From Glaciecola sp. KUL10 (lineage in GTDB: Bacteria; Pseudomonadota; Gammaproteobacteria; Enterobacterales; Alteromonadaceae), in contig NZ_BGNG01000002.1 of assembly GCF_003203515.1 (NCBI RefSeq), positions 434,001 through 498,000 on the forward strand: DNA of 64,000 nt, read 5' to 3'. Position 1 is the first letter of the stretch. Each line of letters opens with the position of its first letter. Made by a program: the position numbers and the translations under genes. This document shows, one piece after another, positions 18,421-27,963 of the stretch. The notes under the pieces were generated by a model. That model was not told where the DNA came from. It did no database searches and saw only the letters and a list, made by a program, of their open reading frames with translations.

Positions 18421-19064
18421 TGCCAACTGCCCAGATAATATCTGCTGGCCTAGAGCTTGTAGTTAATAAAGTATTGTTATTGGATGAATGCAGCGAGACG
18501 CGCTTGAAAGCGCTGGCTGGAAAAAGTTGCGAGTTACTGCCAATCGAGTTGGGTTTTGCCCTTAAATTTCTTTTTACAGAATCTCAGGTATTGATTAGTG
18601 CCCCAGAAAGTTTTGATTCGTCAGAAAAATTAAACAGTAATGAGTGTCGAATTAAGCTCTCGTTGTTTGCAATACCTGAGCTTCAAGATACAGATAACAT
18701 CACAAAACTCATCAAAGCTGACAAACTTGATTTTGAGGGCAACCTATCAATTGCTCAGGAGTTTGGTGAGTTGTTTAAATCACTGAATATCGATTTAGAA
18801 GAAGAACTTTCAAAATATTTGGGTGATGCGGCTGCGCACACTGTTGTTCAAAATGCCAAACAGTTCCATCAAGCCATGCTCAACAAAGCCAAATTGGGTA
18901 TCGATACGCTGACAGACGCTATGTTAGATGAAAAGCCAGTCGCAGTGAGAGCCATTATGATTGAAAATTTTAATCAAGAAGTTGATGAAATAAAACGTGA
19001 TACCGAGCGTTTAGAAGCAAGAATTAAGCGCTTGGAGAGTGTTAGCGTCAGAGGTAAGCATTAG
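18420..19064 (+). CDS. ubiJ: Ubiquinone biosynthesis accessory factor UbiJ (SCP2 domain)
   Basis: Accessory protein of the soluble Ubi complex; with UbiK it is thought to present the lipid intermediate through its N-terminal sterol-carrier-like (SCP2) domain. The sequence is 214 aa, poorly conserved, with a mixed alpha/beta N-terminal half and a helical C-terminal coiled coil ([22 protein letters not shown]). The assignment relies mainly on its position between ubiE and ubiB, with one-base overlaps at both ends, and on length. Confidence 0.9.
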   Translation: MPTAQIISAGLELVVNKVLLLDECSETRLKALAGKSCELLPIELGFALKFLFTESQVLISAPESFDSSEKLNSNECRIKLSLFAIPELQDTDNITKLIKADKLDFEGNLSIAQEFGELFKSLNIDLEEELSKYLGDAAAHTVVQNAKQFHQAMLNKAKLGIDTLTDAMLDEKPVAVRAIMIENFNQEVDEIKRDTERLEARIKRLESVSVRGKH

Positions 19065-20704
19065 TGCGAATAAAACGATTTTATCACATCGGTAAAGTGT
19101 TGCTTCAACACGGTCTAGACGACTTGATCCCAAAGCGATTTAGGCCTTGGTATGTAGGGTTTGCTAGAAGGTGTATATTCTGGATACCTAATCAACATAA
19201 AAAAGACACTCAGGGCCGGCGCTTACGTTTGGCTTTAGAAGCGCTGGGGCCTGTATATATTAAATTTGGTCAAATGCTTTCTACTAGGCGTGATTTGTTA
19301 AATGCAGATATTGCTAATGAACTTTCTCATCTTCAAGATGATGTACCATCATTTGATTCAAAAATCGCAGAGCAAATAATAAAAGACTCGCTAGAACTCA
19401 GTGATCTAAGTGTATTATTTTCCGAATTTGATGAAAAGCCACTGGCATCAGCTTCAATAGCTCAGGTTCACAGTGCTAAATTGAAGCTTGATAAGCAAGA
19501 CGTTGTGATCAAAGTGCTCCGACCTAATATCAGACAAACCATTGAAGCCGACGTTGATTTGTTGGCAAGTGTCGCTAAGGTTGTACAACGGTGGTTACCT
19601 GATGGGCGACGATTGAGGCCTGTTGAAGTTGTTCAAGAATATAAACGAACGATCCTAGATGAGTTAGATATGCTTAGGGAAGCCGCCAACGGCATCCAAA
19701 TTAAACGTAACTTTGAGGATTCCGACGCGTTGTATGTCCCCCATTTTTACAGTGACTATTGTCGCAAAAATGTGGTCGTGATGGAGCGTATTTACGGAAT
19801 CCCTGTTTCTGATGTCAAAGCTTTACATGCACAAAATACTAACATGAAGTTACTTGCTGAACGGGGAGTAGAAGTCTTTTTTACTCAAGTTTTCCGAGAT
19901 AGTTTTTTTCATGCTGACATGCATCCGGGTAACATCTTTGTCTCTACAGAGCACCCAGAAAACCCCAAGTATATCGGCATTGACTATGGCATCGTAGGCA
20001 CATTAAATAAAGAGGATAAGCGCTATCTCGCAGAAAATTTCTTGGCATTTTTTAATCGAGATTATCGCAAAGTTGCTGAACTTCATGTGGATTCCGGGTG
20101 GGTACCCGCCGAAACCAATATAGATGACTTTGAAATGGCGATCCGCACCGTTTGCGAGCCAATTTTCCAGAAACCTCTCGAAGATATCTCTTTTGGTAAT
20201 GTACTGCTTCAGCTATTTAATACAGCCCGACGTTTTAATATGGTCGTTCAGCCACAGCTTGTATTGTTGCAAAAAACGTTGTTATACGTAGAAGGCCTAG
20301 GGCGTCAGTTGTACCCACAATTAGATCTGTGGCAGACGGCAAAGCCGTTTCTAGAGCGCTGGATGAAAGATCAAATGGGGCCAAAAGCACTGTATAAACG
20401 TATCTACGAAAATCTCCCTTTTTGGTCTGAAAAACTGCCTGATATGCCAGACTTGTTGCACGATAGTTTGCGCACAGTAAAATCATTACCACTGCAAAGC
20501 CAAATGCAACACGAGCAATATATGCAAGCTGTAAGGCGAAGTCGCAAGACGCAGTTTTTAGGGCAGGTCAGTTTAGCGATTACCCTTATAACCTGCATAT
20601 TTGCCCTTTCTGAGCGGCCTTACTACGAAGTATTAGCGCTGGGTGCATTGGCATCGACGGGTTGGATAGTGACTTGGTATAAGGTGAGTAATGCGTCGCA
20701 GTAG
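19064..20704 (+). CDS. ubiB: UbiB, ABC1/ADCK-type protein kinase-like ATPase
   Basis: Membrane-associated atypical kinase-fold ATPase required for ubiquinone biosynthesis. 546 aa as expected. Seen: the KxGQ motif in [16 protein letters not shown], the Ala-rich nucleotide loop [13 protein letters not shown], catalytic-loop-like [13 protein letters not shown], the metal-binding DYGIVG, and two C-terminal membrane helices (about 498-540). The start is GTG at 19064, overlapping the ubiJ TAG. Confidence 0.96.
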   Translation: MRIKRFYHIGKVLLQHGLDDLIPKRFRPWYVGFARRCIFWIPNQHKKDTQGRRLRLALEALGPVYIKFGQMLSTRRDLLNADIANELSHLQDDVPSFDSKIAEQIIKDSLELSDLSVLFSEFDEKPLASASIAQVHSAKLKLDKQDVVIKVLRPNIRQTIEADVDLLASVAKVVQRWLPDGRRLRPVEVVQEYKRTILDELDMLREAANGIQIKRNFEDSDALYVPHFYSDYCRKNVVVMERIYGIPVSDVKALHAQNTNMKLLAERGVEVFFTQVFRDSFFHADMHPGNIFVSTEHPENPKYIGIDYGIVGTLNKEDKRYLAENFLAFFNRDYRKVAELHVDSGWVPAETNIDDFEMAIRTVCEPIFQKPLEDISFGNVLLQLFNTARRFNMVVQPQLVLLQKTLLYVEGLGRQLYPQLDLWQTAKPFLERWMKDQMGPKALYKRIYENLPFWSEKLPDMPDLLHDSLRTVKSLPLQSQMQHEQYMQAVRRSRKTQFLGQVSLAITLITCIFALSERPYYEVLALGALASTGWIVTWYKVSNASQ

Positions 20705-20718
20705 CCATTTTCTATACC

Positions 20719-22233
20719 TTAATGGCACTTTAAGGTCCAACCTACCTTATGTTGTAACCATGTTTCTTGAATTAATTCAGCTTGTACAATTGGATGAGCA
20801 CTAAGGATACCTTTTGCAAATTTCAGCCCCCAGTTACCCTGAGCGTCGATAATTAAGTCTGGTTGAGGTATGTGCTCGTCTTTTCGTCGCGTACACAAGA
20901 TAACGGCTACTCTGAGTACTCGTAAAGCGTTTTCTAGCATTTTCCGCATATCATCTTCGTAGGTTTCAAGCACTGCCATATCAATTTCTTGCCGATGTAA
21001 ACCAACGAGGTCTCGGATAAAAGTTCGTTGGAGTTGGGTGAAACCTGTCAAATCTGTGTGTGTGAGTATATATGCACCATGTTCATTGTGATTTTTGTAG
21101 CCAATATGCAAGCCTACTTCATGCAATGAGGCCGCAGTTGCAACGATCGATTCGGTATCAAGATCACAAAAGTCACTTTGGCCGCACAATTGACGTATTA
21201 GCTTGATTGACATTAATCTGACGCGTCTAGCATGTTTTCGATCGATATGAAAACGTTCGCTAAGGCTCTCAATTCCTTGAGTTCTTCGGTCTGTTCGTTG
21301 GAAGTTATCAAGCATGCCATAAATAATGCCTTCGCGAAGTGCACCGCCAGCGATTTGCATATTCTTAATTGCTAGTGTTTCAAATAAAGCGATTAGGATA
21401 GCCAAACCACTTGGGAATATGATTCGACGGCTTTCTTCTAAGCCTTCAATTTTGAGCGCGTCAATATGGCCACATTTGATGCACTGTGCTTTGAGTTTAT
21501 ATAGGTAATCTAACTTGATAGCGTCATTAATGTTTTGTTTTATCAGTATGCTAGTAACCGCTTGTGGCGTTCCTGAAGCACCTAAACACTGCTGCCAATC
21601 GAAACACAAAAACATATCAGATTGAGCGCTCAATAGTTCATTGGCCTTAGCTTCAGCCGCAGTAAAGTTTTCCTGATTGAGAATTCCACCTTCAAAAAAC
21701 TGTTCCATGAAGGTGACGCAACCCATGTTGAAGCTGGCCAAGTGCACCGGTTGCATATCTCTGCCAATAATTACTTCGGTGCTTGCACCGCCAATATCAA
21801 TCACTAATGTGTTACCTTGATTAGCCGACGTATAGGCTACGCCAAGGTAAATCTGCTTAGCTTCTTCCTCACCACTAATGATGTTAATTGGTGTGGAAAG
21901 GATTTTTTCCGCTTCGTTAGAAAATTTCTCTGCATTGATAGCCAGCCGCAAAGTTGCAGTTGCGACAACTTTGACATTGGCAGGTGGAATATCGCTGAGC
22001 TTTTCTTTAAACGTTTCGAGGCAAGAGAGTCCACGAGCAATGGCCTCGTCGCTTAGGCGGTTATCATCATCCAAGCCTGCGGCTAGACGCACCTTTTGCT
22101 TGGTTTTACTGATAATCTGAACACTGCCGCCCAATAAACGCACAATCACCATATGAAAGCTGTTAGAGCCTAAATCGACAGCCGCGTAATATTCATCTTC
22201 CATAAAGCTGCTTGGCAATGACTGAATTACCAC
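20719..22233 (-). CDS. gppA: Guanosine pentaphosphatase / exopolyphosphatase
   Basis: Ppx/GppA-family hydrolase that converts pppGpp to ppGpp and can degrade polyphosphate. 504 aa. Actin-like ATPase motifs are YYAAVDLGSNSFHMVIVRL near the N-terminus and LVIDIGGASTEVIIG; the C-terminal HD-like domain contains SLHEVGLHI and HNEHGAYIL. GppA rather than Ppx is preferred because the gene neighbours rhlB and trxA as in E. coli. The GTG at 22233 is eight bases after rhlB; an internal ATG at 22203 is an alternative start closer to the family N-terminus. Confidence 0.92.
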   Translation of the reverse strand: MVIQSLPSSFMEDEYYAAVDLGSNSFHMVIVRLLGGSVQIISKTKQKVRLAAGLDDDNRLSDEAIARGLSCLETFKEKLSDIPPANVKVVATATLRLAINAEKFSNEAEKILSTPINIISGEEEAKQIYLGVAYTSANQGNTLVIDIGGASTEVIIGRDMQPVHLASFNMGCVTFMEQFFEGGILNQENFTAAEAKANELLSAQSDMFLCFDWQQCLGASGTPQAVTSILIKQNINDAIKLDYLYKLKAQCIKCGHIDALKIEGLEESRRIIFPSGLAILIALFETLAIKNMQIAGGALREGIIYGMLDNFQRTDRRTQGIESLSERFHIDRKHARRVRLMSIKLIRQLCGQSDFCDLDTESIVATAASLHEVGLHIGYKNHNEHGAYILTHTDLTGFTQLQRTFIRDLVGLHRQEIDMAVLETYEDDMRKMLENALRVLRVAVILCTRRKDEHIPQPDLIIDAQGNWGLKFAKGILSAHPIVQAELIQETWLQHKVGWTLKCH

Positions 22234-22241
22234 GTTAGTGC

Positions 22242-23531
22242 CTATTTATTACGATTATGGTTTCTTGGTTTACCGCCGCGACTATCTCTTCCACCTGAAC
22301 GATTCCCTGTTCTGCCTCTTGGTCTTCTTGCGTTATGCTTCGGTGCCTTAACGTCTTCAAGAAGGTTATTTGGATTGTAATCCGTTACTGGAATTTGATG
22401 CTCTACGTAGTCTTCGATCGCAGTCAAGTTCATTGCATATTTTTCACACGCAAAGCTGATTGCTATTCCACTTTCACCTGCGCGACCTGTTCGACCTATT
22501 CGATGAACATAGTCTTCGGCATCATCAGGTAAGTCATAGTTGAATACATGCGTTACTTTATCGATATGAAGACCTCGAGCGGCGACATCGGTCGCAACAA
22601 GAATATCAAGCTTTCCGGATGTAAAGTCTTCTAAAATGCTTAGGCGTTTCTTTTGTGGAACATCGCCACTTAGCATTCCTGCTCGATGACCATCGGCAAG
22701 CAGCCAATTTGTCACTGTTTCACAGCCATATTTTGTATTGGCAAAAACAATTGCTTTATCTGGCCACTCTTCTTCCAAAAGCGTTAGTAATAACAAAGGC
22801 TTGTCTGTGTCTGATGGATAAAACAATTCTTCGCTTACGCGAGTGGCAGTTTTCTTTTCAGGTTCGATTTGCACATGTGTTGGATTGTTCATGTGTTCAT
22901 ATGCGAGCTCTTGCACTCTAAAGCTCAAGGTCGCTGAAAATAGCATACTCAAGCGTTCGCTAGGTTGTGGCATACGACGAAATAGGTAGCGAATGTCTTT
23001 TATAAACCCAAGATCGAACATGCGGTCAGCTTCGTCGAGTACTGCTACTTGTATGTTTTCAAGAGAAAATATATCTTGTTTGTAGTAATCGATGATACGG
23101 CCAGTAGTACCAATTACGATATCAACACCAGAATTTAGTTTTTCGCGTTGACTTTCGTAACCTTCGCCCCCATAAATCAAACCAAGTGACAAGCCGGTGT
23201 GTTTGCTAAGTAACTCAGCATCATTAAATATCTGCACCACTAATTCACGCGTTGGTGCCATGATGATGGCTCTTGGCGTGGGTTTGTTTGGATTTGCAGG
23301 TCTGGCTTGCGTTGTCATCAGGTGATGAAAGGTAGCGACCAAAAATGCGATGGTTTTGCCGGTACCTGTTTGGGCTTGCCCAGCAATGTCTTGTCCCACT
23401 AATAATTGAGGTAAGCTCATCGATTGTATCGGTGTGCATTGGTTGAAGTTTGCTTCTTCCAAGCCTGCTAATACAGTTGGATGAATCGGTAAATCAGAAA
23501 AAGACGTATCAGTTAAATGTGTTGTTGGCAT
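22242..23531 (-). CDS. rhlB: ATP-dependent RNA helicase RhlB
   Basis: DEAD-box RNA helicase of the RNA degradosome. 429 aa with all motifs: Q motif [55 protein letters not shown] and [10 protein letters not shown]. The C-terminal tail is basic and Gly/Arg-rich ([19 protein letters not shown]), typical of RhlB. It diverges from trxA and is followed closely by gppA in the same direction. Confidence 0.95.
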   Translation of the reverse strand: MPTTHLTDTSFSDLPIHPTVLAGLEEANFNQCTPIQSMSLPQLLVGQDIAGQAQTGTGKTIAFLVATFHHLMTTQARPANPNKPTPRAIIMAPTRELVVQIFNDAELLSKHTGLSLGLIYGGEGYESQREKLNSGVDIVIGTTGRIIDYYKQDIFSLENIQVAVLDEADRMFDLGFIKDIRYLFRRMPQPSERLSMLFSATLSFRVQELAYEHMNNPTHVQIEPEKKTATRVSEELFYPSDTDKPLLLLTLLEEEWPDKAIVFANTKYGCETVTNWLLADGHRAGMLSGDVPQKKRLSILEDFTSGKLDILVATDVAARGLHIDKVTHVFNYDLPDDAEDYVHRIGRTGRAGESGIAISFACEKYAMNLTAIEDYVEHQIPVTDYNPNNLLEDVKAPKHNARRPRGRTGNRSGGRDSRGGKPRNHNRNK

Positions 23532-23547
23532 AGCTTATAGCTTATCA

Positions 23548-23576
23548 TTGCTTGCATTAAAAACAGTTTCTATTAA
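23548..23576 (+). promoter_or_regulatory. Possible trxA promoter
   Basis: TTGCTT and TATTAA separated by 17 bases in the short gap between divergent rhlB and trxA, ending about 50 bases before the trxA start. Both boxes are only 4/6 matches to the sigma-70 consensus. Confidence 0.35.
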
Positions 23577-23629
23577 CACTACAGGTAATGCTGAAAGAAG
23601 TCAGCAAAAGACCAAATTTGGAGAAAAGA

Positions 23630-23956
23630 ATGAGCGACAAAATTATCACATTAAGTGACGATAAGTTCGAAGCCGATGTAATCAATGCTAACGGTCCTGT
23701 GCTGGTTGATTTTTGGGCTGAATGGTGCGGCCCGTGTAAAATGATCGCGCCAATCTTAGAAGAGATCGCGACCGACTATGACGGCAAGGTAACAGTTGGT
23801 AAGCTCAATGTCGATGAAAATAATGAAACACCACCAAAATACGGTATTCGCGGTATTCCAACATTACTTCTGTTTAAAGATGGTGCGGTTGCTGCTACCA
23901 AAGTCGGTGCTTTATCTAAAACGCAATTAGAAGAATTCTTGAACGAAAACATTTAA
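23630..23956 (+). CDS. trxA: Thioredoxin 1
   Basis: Small cytosolic dithiol-disulfide oxidoreductase, 108 aa, active site Cys33-Gly-Pro-Cys36 within [12 protein letters not shown], cis-Pro in [11 protein letters not shown]. The start is ATG 23630, preceded by GGAG at 23620-23623; a 14-codon upstream extension has no family similarity. It lies between rhlB and rho as in E. coli, and is closed by a terminator. Confidence 0.97.
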   Translation: MSDKIITLSDDKFEADVINANGPVLVDFWAEWCGPCKMIAPILEEIATDYDGKVTVGKLNVDENNETPPKYGIRGIPTLLLFKDGAVAATKVGALSKTQLEEFLNENI

Positions 23957-23978
23957 GTTCATAGCAATTCGATGTGAT

Positions 23979-24016
23979 AAAGCCATTTCTCTCTCGTAGT
24001 GAAATGGTTTTTCTTT
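23979..24016 (+). terminator. Terminator after trxA
   Basis: AAGCCATTTC (23980-23989) pairs with GAAATGGTTT (24001-24010, one G-T pair), followed by TTCTTTATTT. It separates trxA from the rho leader. Confidence 0.75.
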
Positions 24017-24366
24017 ATTTGCTTCAGTAATCATTTAGTTTGAGTGATGATAAAAATAACGCCAAATAAAAGTTATTTTTTTGTAAAGCTGGACGATAAC
24101 TTCTTTAGGTGCTAACGTTACACCATACTCATCCGAGTGAACCTATTTTCGCATCCTCAGTAATGATTCCAGTCGCATCGTGCGGTTGTGTACATTAAAT
24201 AACACGGTAAAGCTGCCTTTGTTACTTAGAGTGCAAACACTACAAGTTTAAAAACTTCAATTAAGTCATTAACTAAAGAGAAATATCTTTGAAAAGGCTA
24301 CCGCAGTTGCAAGTAACTCAAAAGACGACTCAGCAAGGCTAGCCGAAACAAAAAGACCCCACCACT
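24017..24366 (+). promoter_or_regulatory. rho: Long rho leader region
   Basis: This 350-base stretch between the trxA terminator and rho has no credible coding frame. In E. coli the corresponding region holds the rho promoter and a leader in which Rho terminates its own transcription. The last part (about 24270-24366) is A/C-rich and poor in G on the sense strand, which suits Rho loading. No clear Shine-Dalgarno precedes the rho ATG. Confidence 0.5.
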
Positions 24367-25632
24367 ATGAATTTAACAGAACTCAAAAGCAAACCAATCA
24401 GCGAACTCGTCAAATTAGCAGAAGATATGGGTTTAGAAAACCTAGCTAGGGCACGAAAGCAAGATATTATCTTCTCAATTCTAAAATCACATGCTAAGGG
24501 TGGTGAAGACATCTTTGGTGATGGTGTTTTAGAAATTCTTCAAGACGGTTTTGGTTTTTTAAGATCTGCAGATAGCTCGTATTTAGCTGGTCCAGATGAT
24601 ATTTATGTATCGCCGAGTCAAATTAGGCGATTTAATTTGCGCACTGGTGACACGATCGCCGGGAAGATTAGACCGCCAAAAGATAGTGAGCGTTACTTTG
24701 CACTATTAAAGATACGTGAAGTTAACTTTGATAAGCCTGAAAACTCTCGCAATAAGATTTTGTTTGAAAATTTGACGCCGCTTCATGCGAATGAGCGCTT
24801 TAGACTTGAGCGTGGTAACGGCAGTTCAGAGGATATAACGGCGCGTGTCTTGGACTTAGCATCCCCAATTGGCCGTGGTCAACGAGGCTTGATCGTCGCC
24901 CCACCAAAGGCAGGTAAGACACTTCTACTTCAAAATATTGCCCAATCTATCTCAGCAAATCACCCAGAATGTCAATTGATGGTGCTATTGATTGATGAAC
25001 GACCAGAAGAAGTTACTGAAATGCAACGATTGGTGAAAGGAGAGGTAGTTGCCTCAACTTTCGACGAACCCGCTAGCCGTCATGTGCAGGTTGCAGAGAT
25101 GGTGATCGAAAAAGCTAAGCGATTAGTTGAGCATAAAAAAGATGTTGTGATTTTGCTTGATTCTATTACGCGTTTAGCTCGCGCCTACAACACAGTGATA
25201 CCATCATCTGGTAAAGTGTTGACGGGTGGTGTTGACGCAAATGCCCTACATAAACCAAAACGCTTCTTTGGCGCGGCAAGAAATGTGGAAGAAGGTGGTA
25301 GTCTTACTATTATCGCAACGGCCCTAATAGATACTGGTTCAAAAATGGATGAAGTTATCTACGAAGAGTTTAAAGGGACGGGTAACATGGAACTGCACTT
25401 AAATCGCAAAATTGCGGAAAAGCGTGTATTCCCTGCAATCGACTTTAATCGCTCTGGTACTCGCCGTGAAGAGCTTTTGACGACGCAAGAAGAGCTACAG
25501 AAAATGTGGATACTGCGTAAAATTGTGCATGAAATGACAGAGATAGATGCGATGGAATTTTTAATTGGACGTTTGTCAATGAGCAAAACGAACAATGAAT
25601 TCTTTGAAGCAATGAAGCGACAAAAGAGTTAA
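24367..25632 (+). CDS. rho: Transcription termination factor Rho
   Basis: Hexameric RNA-dependent ATPase/translocase that terminates transcription. 421 aa, within two residues of E. coli Rho. Seen: the N-terminal helix bundle [22 protein letters not shown], cold-shock RNA-binding domain with DGFGFLR and [13 protein letters not shown], Walker [25 protein letters not shown] (Walker B), the Q/R-loop regions, and C-terminal [15 protein letters not shown]. It is followed by a strong intrinsic terminator. Confidence 0.98.
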   Translation: MNLTELKSKPISELVKLAEDMGLENLARARKQDIIFSILKSHAKGGEDIFGDGVLEILQDGFGFLRSADSSYLAGPDDIYVSPSQIRRFNLRTGDTIAGKIRPPKDSERYFALLKIREVNFDKPENSRNKILFENLTPLHANERFRLERGNGSSEDITARVLDLASPIGRGQRGLIVAPPKAGKTLLLQNIAQSISANHPECQLMVLLIDERPEEVTEMQRLVKGEVVASTFDEPASRHVQVAEMVIEKAKRLVEHKKDVVILLDSITRLARAYNTVIPSSGKVLTGGVDANALHKPKRFFGAARNVEEGGSLTIIATALIDTGSKMDEVIYEEFKGTGNMELHLNRKIAEKRVFPAIDFNRSGTRREELLTTQEELQKMWILRKIVHEMTEIDAMEFLIGRLSMSKTNNEFFEAMKRQKS

Positions 25633-25654
25633 GAGCTTAATTAAGCGAATATAC

Positions 25655-25682
25655 AAAAAGCCCACATCAGCGGGCTTTTTTA
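25655..25682 (+). terminator. rho: Terminator after rho
   Basis: AAAAAGCCC (25655-25663) and GGGCTTTTT (25672-25680) around an eight-base loop, with T continuing to 25681. Confidence 0.9.
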
Positions 25683-25853
25683 TTGATTTATATACAAAAA
25701 TTCAAAAATAGTACTTAAGTTTTATTTTTCACTAATACATAGGTATATTTTTACACGCCCATCCTTACTTCTCTTTTCAAAAATTATGTTGATAATGCGC
25801 TCTATTCGCTCAGGCGAAAAAACTAATGTTGATTAATAATTTTTGAGGTTCAT

Positions 25854-26327
25854 ATGAAGTATTTAGCACTGGCAGCAACCGTAACTCTTTCTTTCGCATC
25901 TTTAAACGCTAACGCGGCTAAGTTTGAAAAGGCAGATGATCGTTTTGAAACTAACGCGTGTTATGTCGCAGCGACCGAAGGTTTAGATGCCGTTCGTGCT
26001 TTGGCAAAAGAGAATGATGTAAATATAAGAAGCTTGTTTGCTACAACGTCGTGCAACGGCCTTACATTTAAGTCTTTTGCAAAAAAACATCAAAATAAAT
26101 TGGCACTAAAAGAAGATACTGCGATTCGTATCGTGTCTTTGACTTCTGTAGACCGTAGCCCTGAGTCTCAGCTTTGCTTAGATTCAGTTGTAATGGGCGA
26201 AAAAGCTGCTCGTCAAAAGCACGGCATTTTGAACGGGTCTATCAAGTGTAACGGTAAAGACATCTCTGATTTTTCTAAGTCGTTCAACGATATCAAAGTA
26301 TTGGTAGACGACACTAGCGCAGAATAA
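25854..26327 (+). CDS. Exported DUF3718-like protein with internal duplication
   Basis: Secreted or periplasmic protein of 157 aa with a clear signal peptide (MKYLALAATVTLSFASLNANA). Mature part: two similar halves, each with an early Cys, a helical stretch and a later CNG motif (CYVAATEG...TTSCNGLTFKSFAK and CLDSVVMG...GSIKCNGKDISDFSK), suggesting a tandem duplication with one disulfide per half. The pattern resembles DUF3718 proteins of Alteromonadales. Function unknown. It stands alone behind its own promoter region and ahead of a strong terminator. Confidence 0.7.
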   Translation: MKYLALAATVTLSFASLNANAAKFEKADDRFETNACYVAATEGLDAVRALAKENDVNIRSLFATTSCNGLTFKSFAKKHQNKLALKEDTAIRIVSLTSVDRSPESQLCLDSVVMGEKAARQKHGILNGSIKCNGKDISDFSKSFNDIKVLVDDTSAE

Positions 26328-26346
26328 GCGTCAAAAGTCTCGAAGA

Positions 26347-26371
26347 AAGGAGCCCTAAGGCTCCTTTTTTA
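26347..26371 (+). terminator. Terminator after the DUF3718-like gene
   Basis: Perfect stem AAGGAGCC (26347-26354) / GGCTCCTT (26359-26366) with a CTAA tetraloop and a T run to 26370. Confidence 0.93.
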
Positions 26372-26408
26372 TTGAGTTTATTAGCAAAAATTAAATACTT
26401 GGATCCTA

Positions 26409-27705
26409 TTAGAACTCGAATCGTAAGTTAACTGCTGCAGTTCTTGGCGCTCCTATCCAAGCAGATTGACCGGCAATACCACCTAGATAATTCTCATCAA
26501 ACAAATTGTTAATCGTCATTCGAATCTGCATATTTTTTATTCCACTTACGCCAGTTTCGACATCTACACCTAAGTAGGCATCGCTGACTGTATAGGCATC
26601 AGCTGTCGTCGCGCTATTGATTGCGCGTTCACCCACATGTTTTGTAGATAAGCCGGCAAAATATTGATTGCGTTCCCAATCAAGTGATACAACAAACTGA
26701 TCACTTACTGAGCCATGTACTTCTTCTCCCACTTCTATGCCCAGTAGTGTCGCGACTGCATCGGGAACTGATTTATATGTTGATTCATTATCTGTGTAGG
26801 ATAGATAGATGCTTAGTGTTTTCTCTGAGTGTTGACCAGCCTTTACGATAGACTTGATCTATATGAGGGATGCCCGTCCATTCTGCCAACAAACCATCTG
26901 ATTCAGGATTGGTTTCAAATTGTGCTTTTGAAACACGTTGATAGTTGTCTTCTTCAGCATCGTCATAAGAAAAGTAACCTGTTAACGTGAGGTCATCACT
27001 CAGCTCGCTGATAAATTTACTGGCGATATGCAACTTCTTGTTTTCTCCAGATTGGTTGACCCAATCTGTATTTGTTTGGTTAGAGGCGCTTAACCACATA
27101 CGCGTATTGCCGAATATCTCACCACTGTTGTAGCGCATGAAATATCGTTGAGCATCAAAATCTCCTAAGGTGATACTGGTAACCAAATGCTCATCTTCAG
27201 TGGGGTTAATACTGGTAAAGTTTAACGTTCCACCTAGGGCTTCGTTCGAACGTGATGCAATATCAGCTGTACCTTGAGAGACTTGGATAAAGCCTAAATT
27301 ATCAGTATCAATATAGCGATTTGCTTTTGCTCCGCCACCATAGTTTGAATTTCCATTTGCGATGCCATCTACGGTGATGCCTACTTGTTGTTCATCTAAA
27401 CTAATTTGAAAACCTCTGATCGAGACAGTTGTTGACCAATCATCAGAACCGAAGGTATCGCCTTCATTGATAAGTACCCCGGGTAAATTATCAATTGCTG
27501 CTAAGATACTTGTCATTGCGCTTTGTTGCTTAACCATATCTTGCGTGCTTTCGTTGTTAGCGTAAGAAACACTGCGTCCAATGACCTGAATACTTTCTAT
27601 TTCAACATCATCTTTGGCGGTTTCCATTTCAGATGTTTCTGCTATTGCACTTTGTTGCCATGCACTCAGGCATGCAAGTGAGATTAAACTCAATTTGATT
27701 TTCAT
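26409..27705 (-). pseudogene. TonB-dependent receptor, internally deleted and out of frame
   Basis: Remnant of an outer-membrane receptor. The 5' part (ATG 27705) encodes a signal peptide (MKIKLSLISLACLSAWQQSA), a TonB/plug domain (IESIQVIGRSV, STTVSIRGFQISLDEQQVGITVDG, GFIQVSQGTADIASRSNEALGG) and the first barrel strands, up to WTGIPHIDQVYRKGWSTL. It stops at TAA 26788-26790. The 3' part in another frame encodes a normal barrel end (TLSIYLSYTDNES..., INNLFDENYLGG, APRTAAVNLRFEF). Only about 430 codons remain where such receptors have roughly 700-900, so some 300 or more mid-barrel codons are missing. The junction lies near 26795-26830. The two parts cannot make a working barrel. Confidence 0.88.
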
Positions 27706-27963
27706 AGTGATGTCCCTAAATTGTAAATAGTGTGTTTTAACGGCGCTAACCATAATGAGTTTATGTGGCAGTTTGCTTAACAAAATTTGAATAAATTTAG
27801 ACGCTTAGGTGACAATTTGGTGGCTAAAGTATTACAGAATAGTGTCAATGTGTATTAAGGGAAATTGAAGGTGGAGCACCGTCGCTTTGAATTAAAAATG
27901 GATATTTTGAAATCCACCTGAACTATTGATAGTGTTAGCTTAACCGAATTACTGGGCTACATT

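Noticed and set aside
20716..20736. ACCTTAA/TTAAGGT hairpin at the ubiB/gppA convergent junction
   Set aside because: The stem is short and neither side has a T run; it includes the gppA stop codon. Too weak to call a terminator.
22242..22330. Short repetitive Arg/Gly coding stretch at the rhlB end as a DNA repeat
   Set aside because: It is the normal basic C-terminal tail of RhlB, not a separate repeat element.
24158..24193. Possible rho leader peptide of 11 codons
   Set aside because: No ribosome site precedes it and it does not resemble RhoL.
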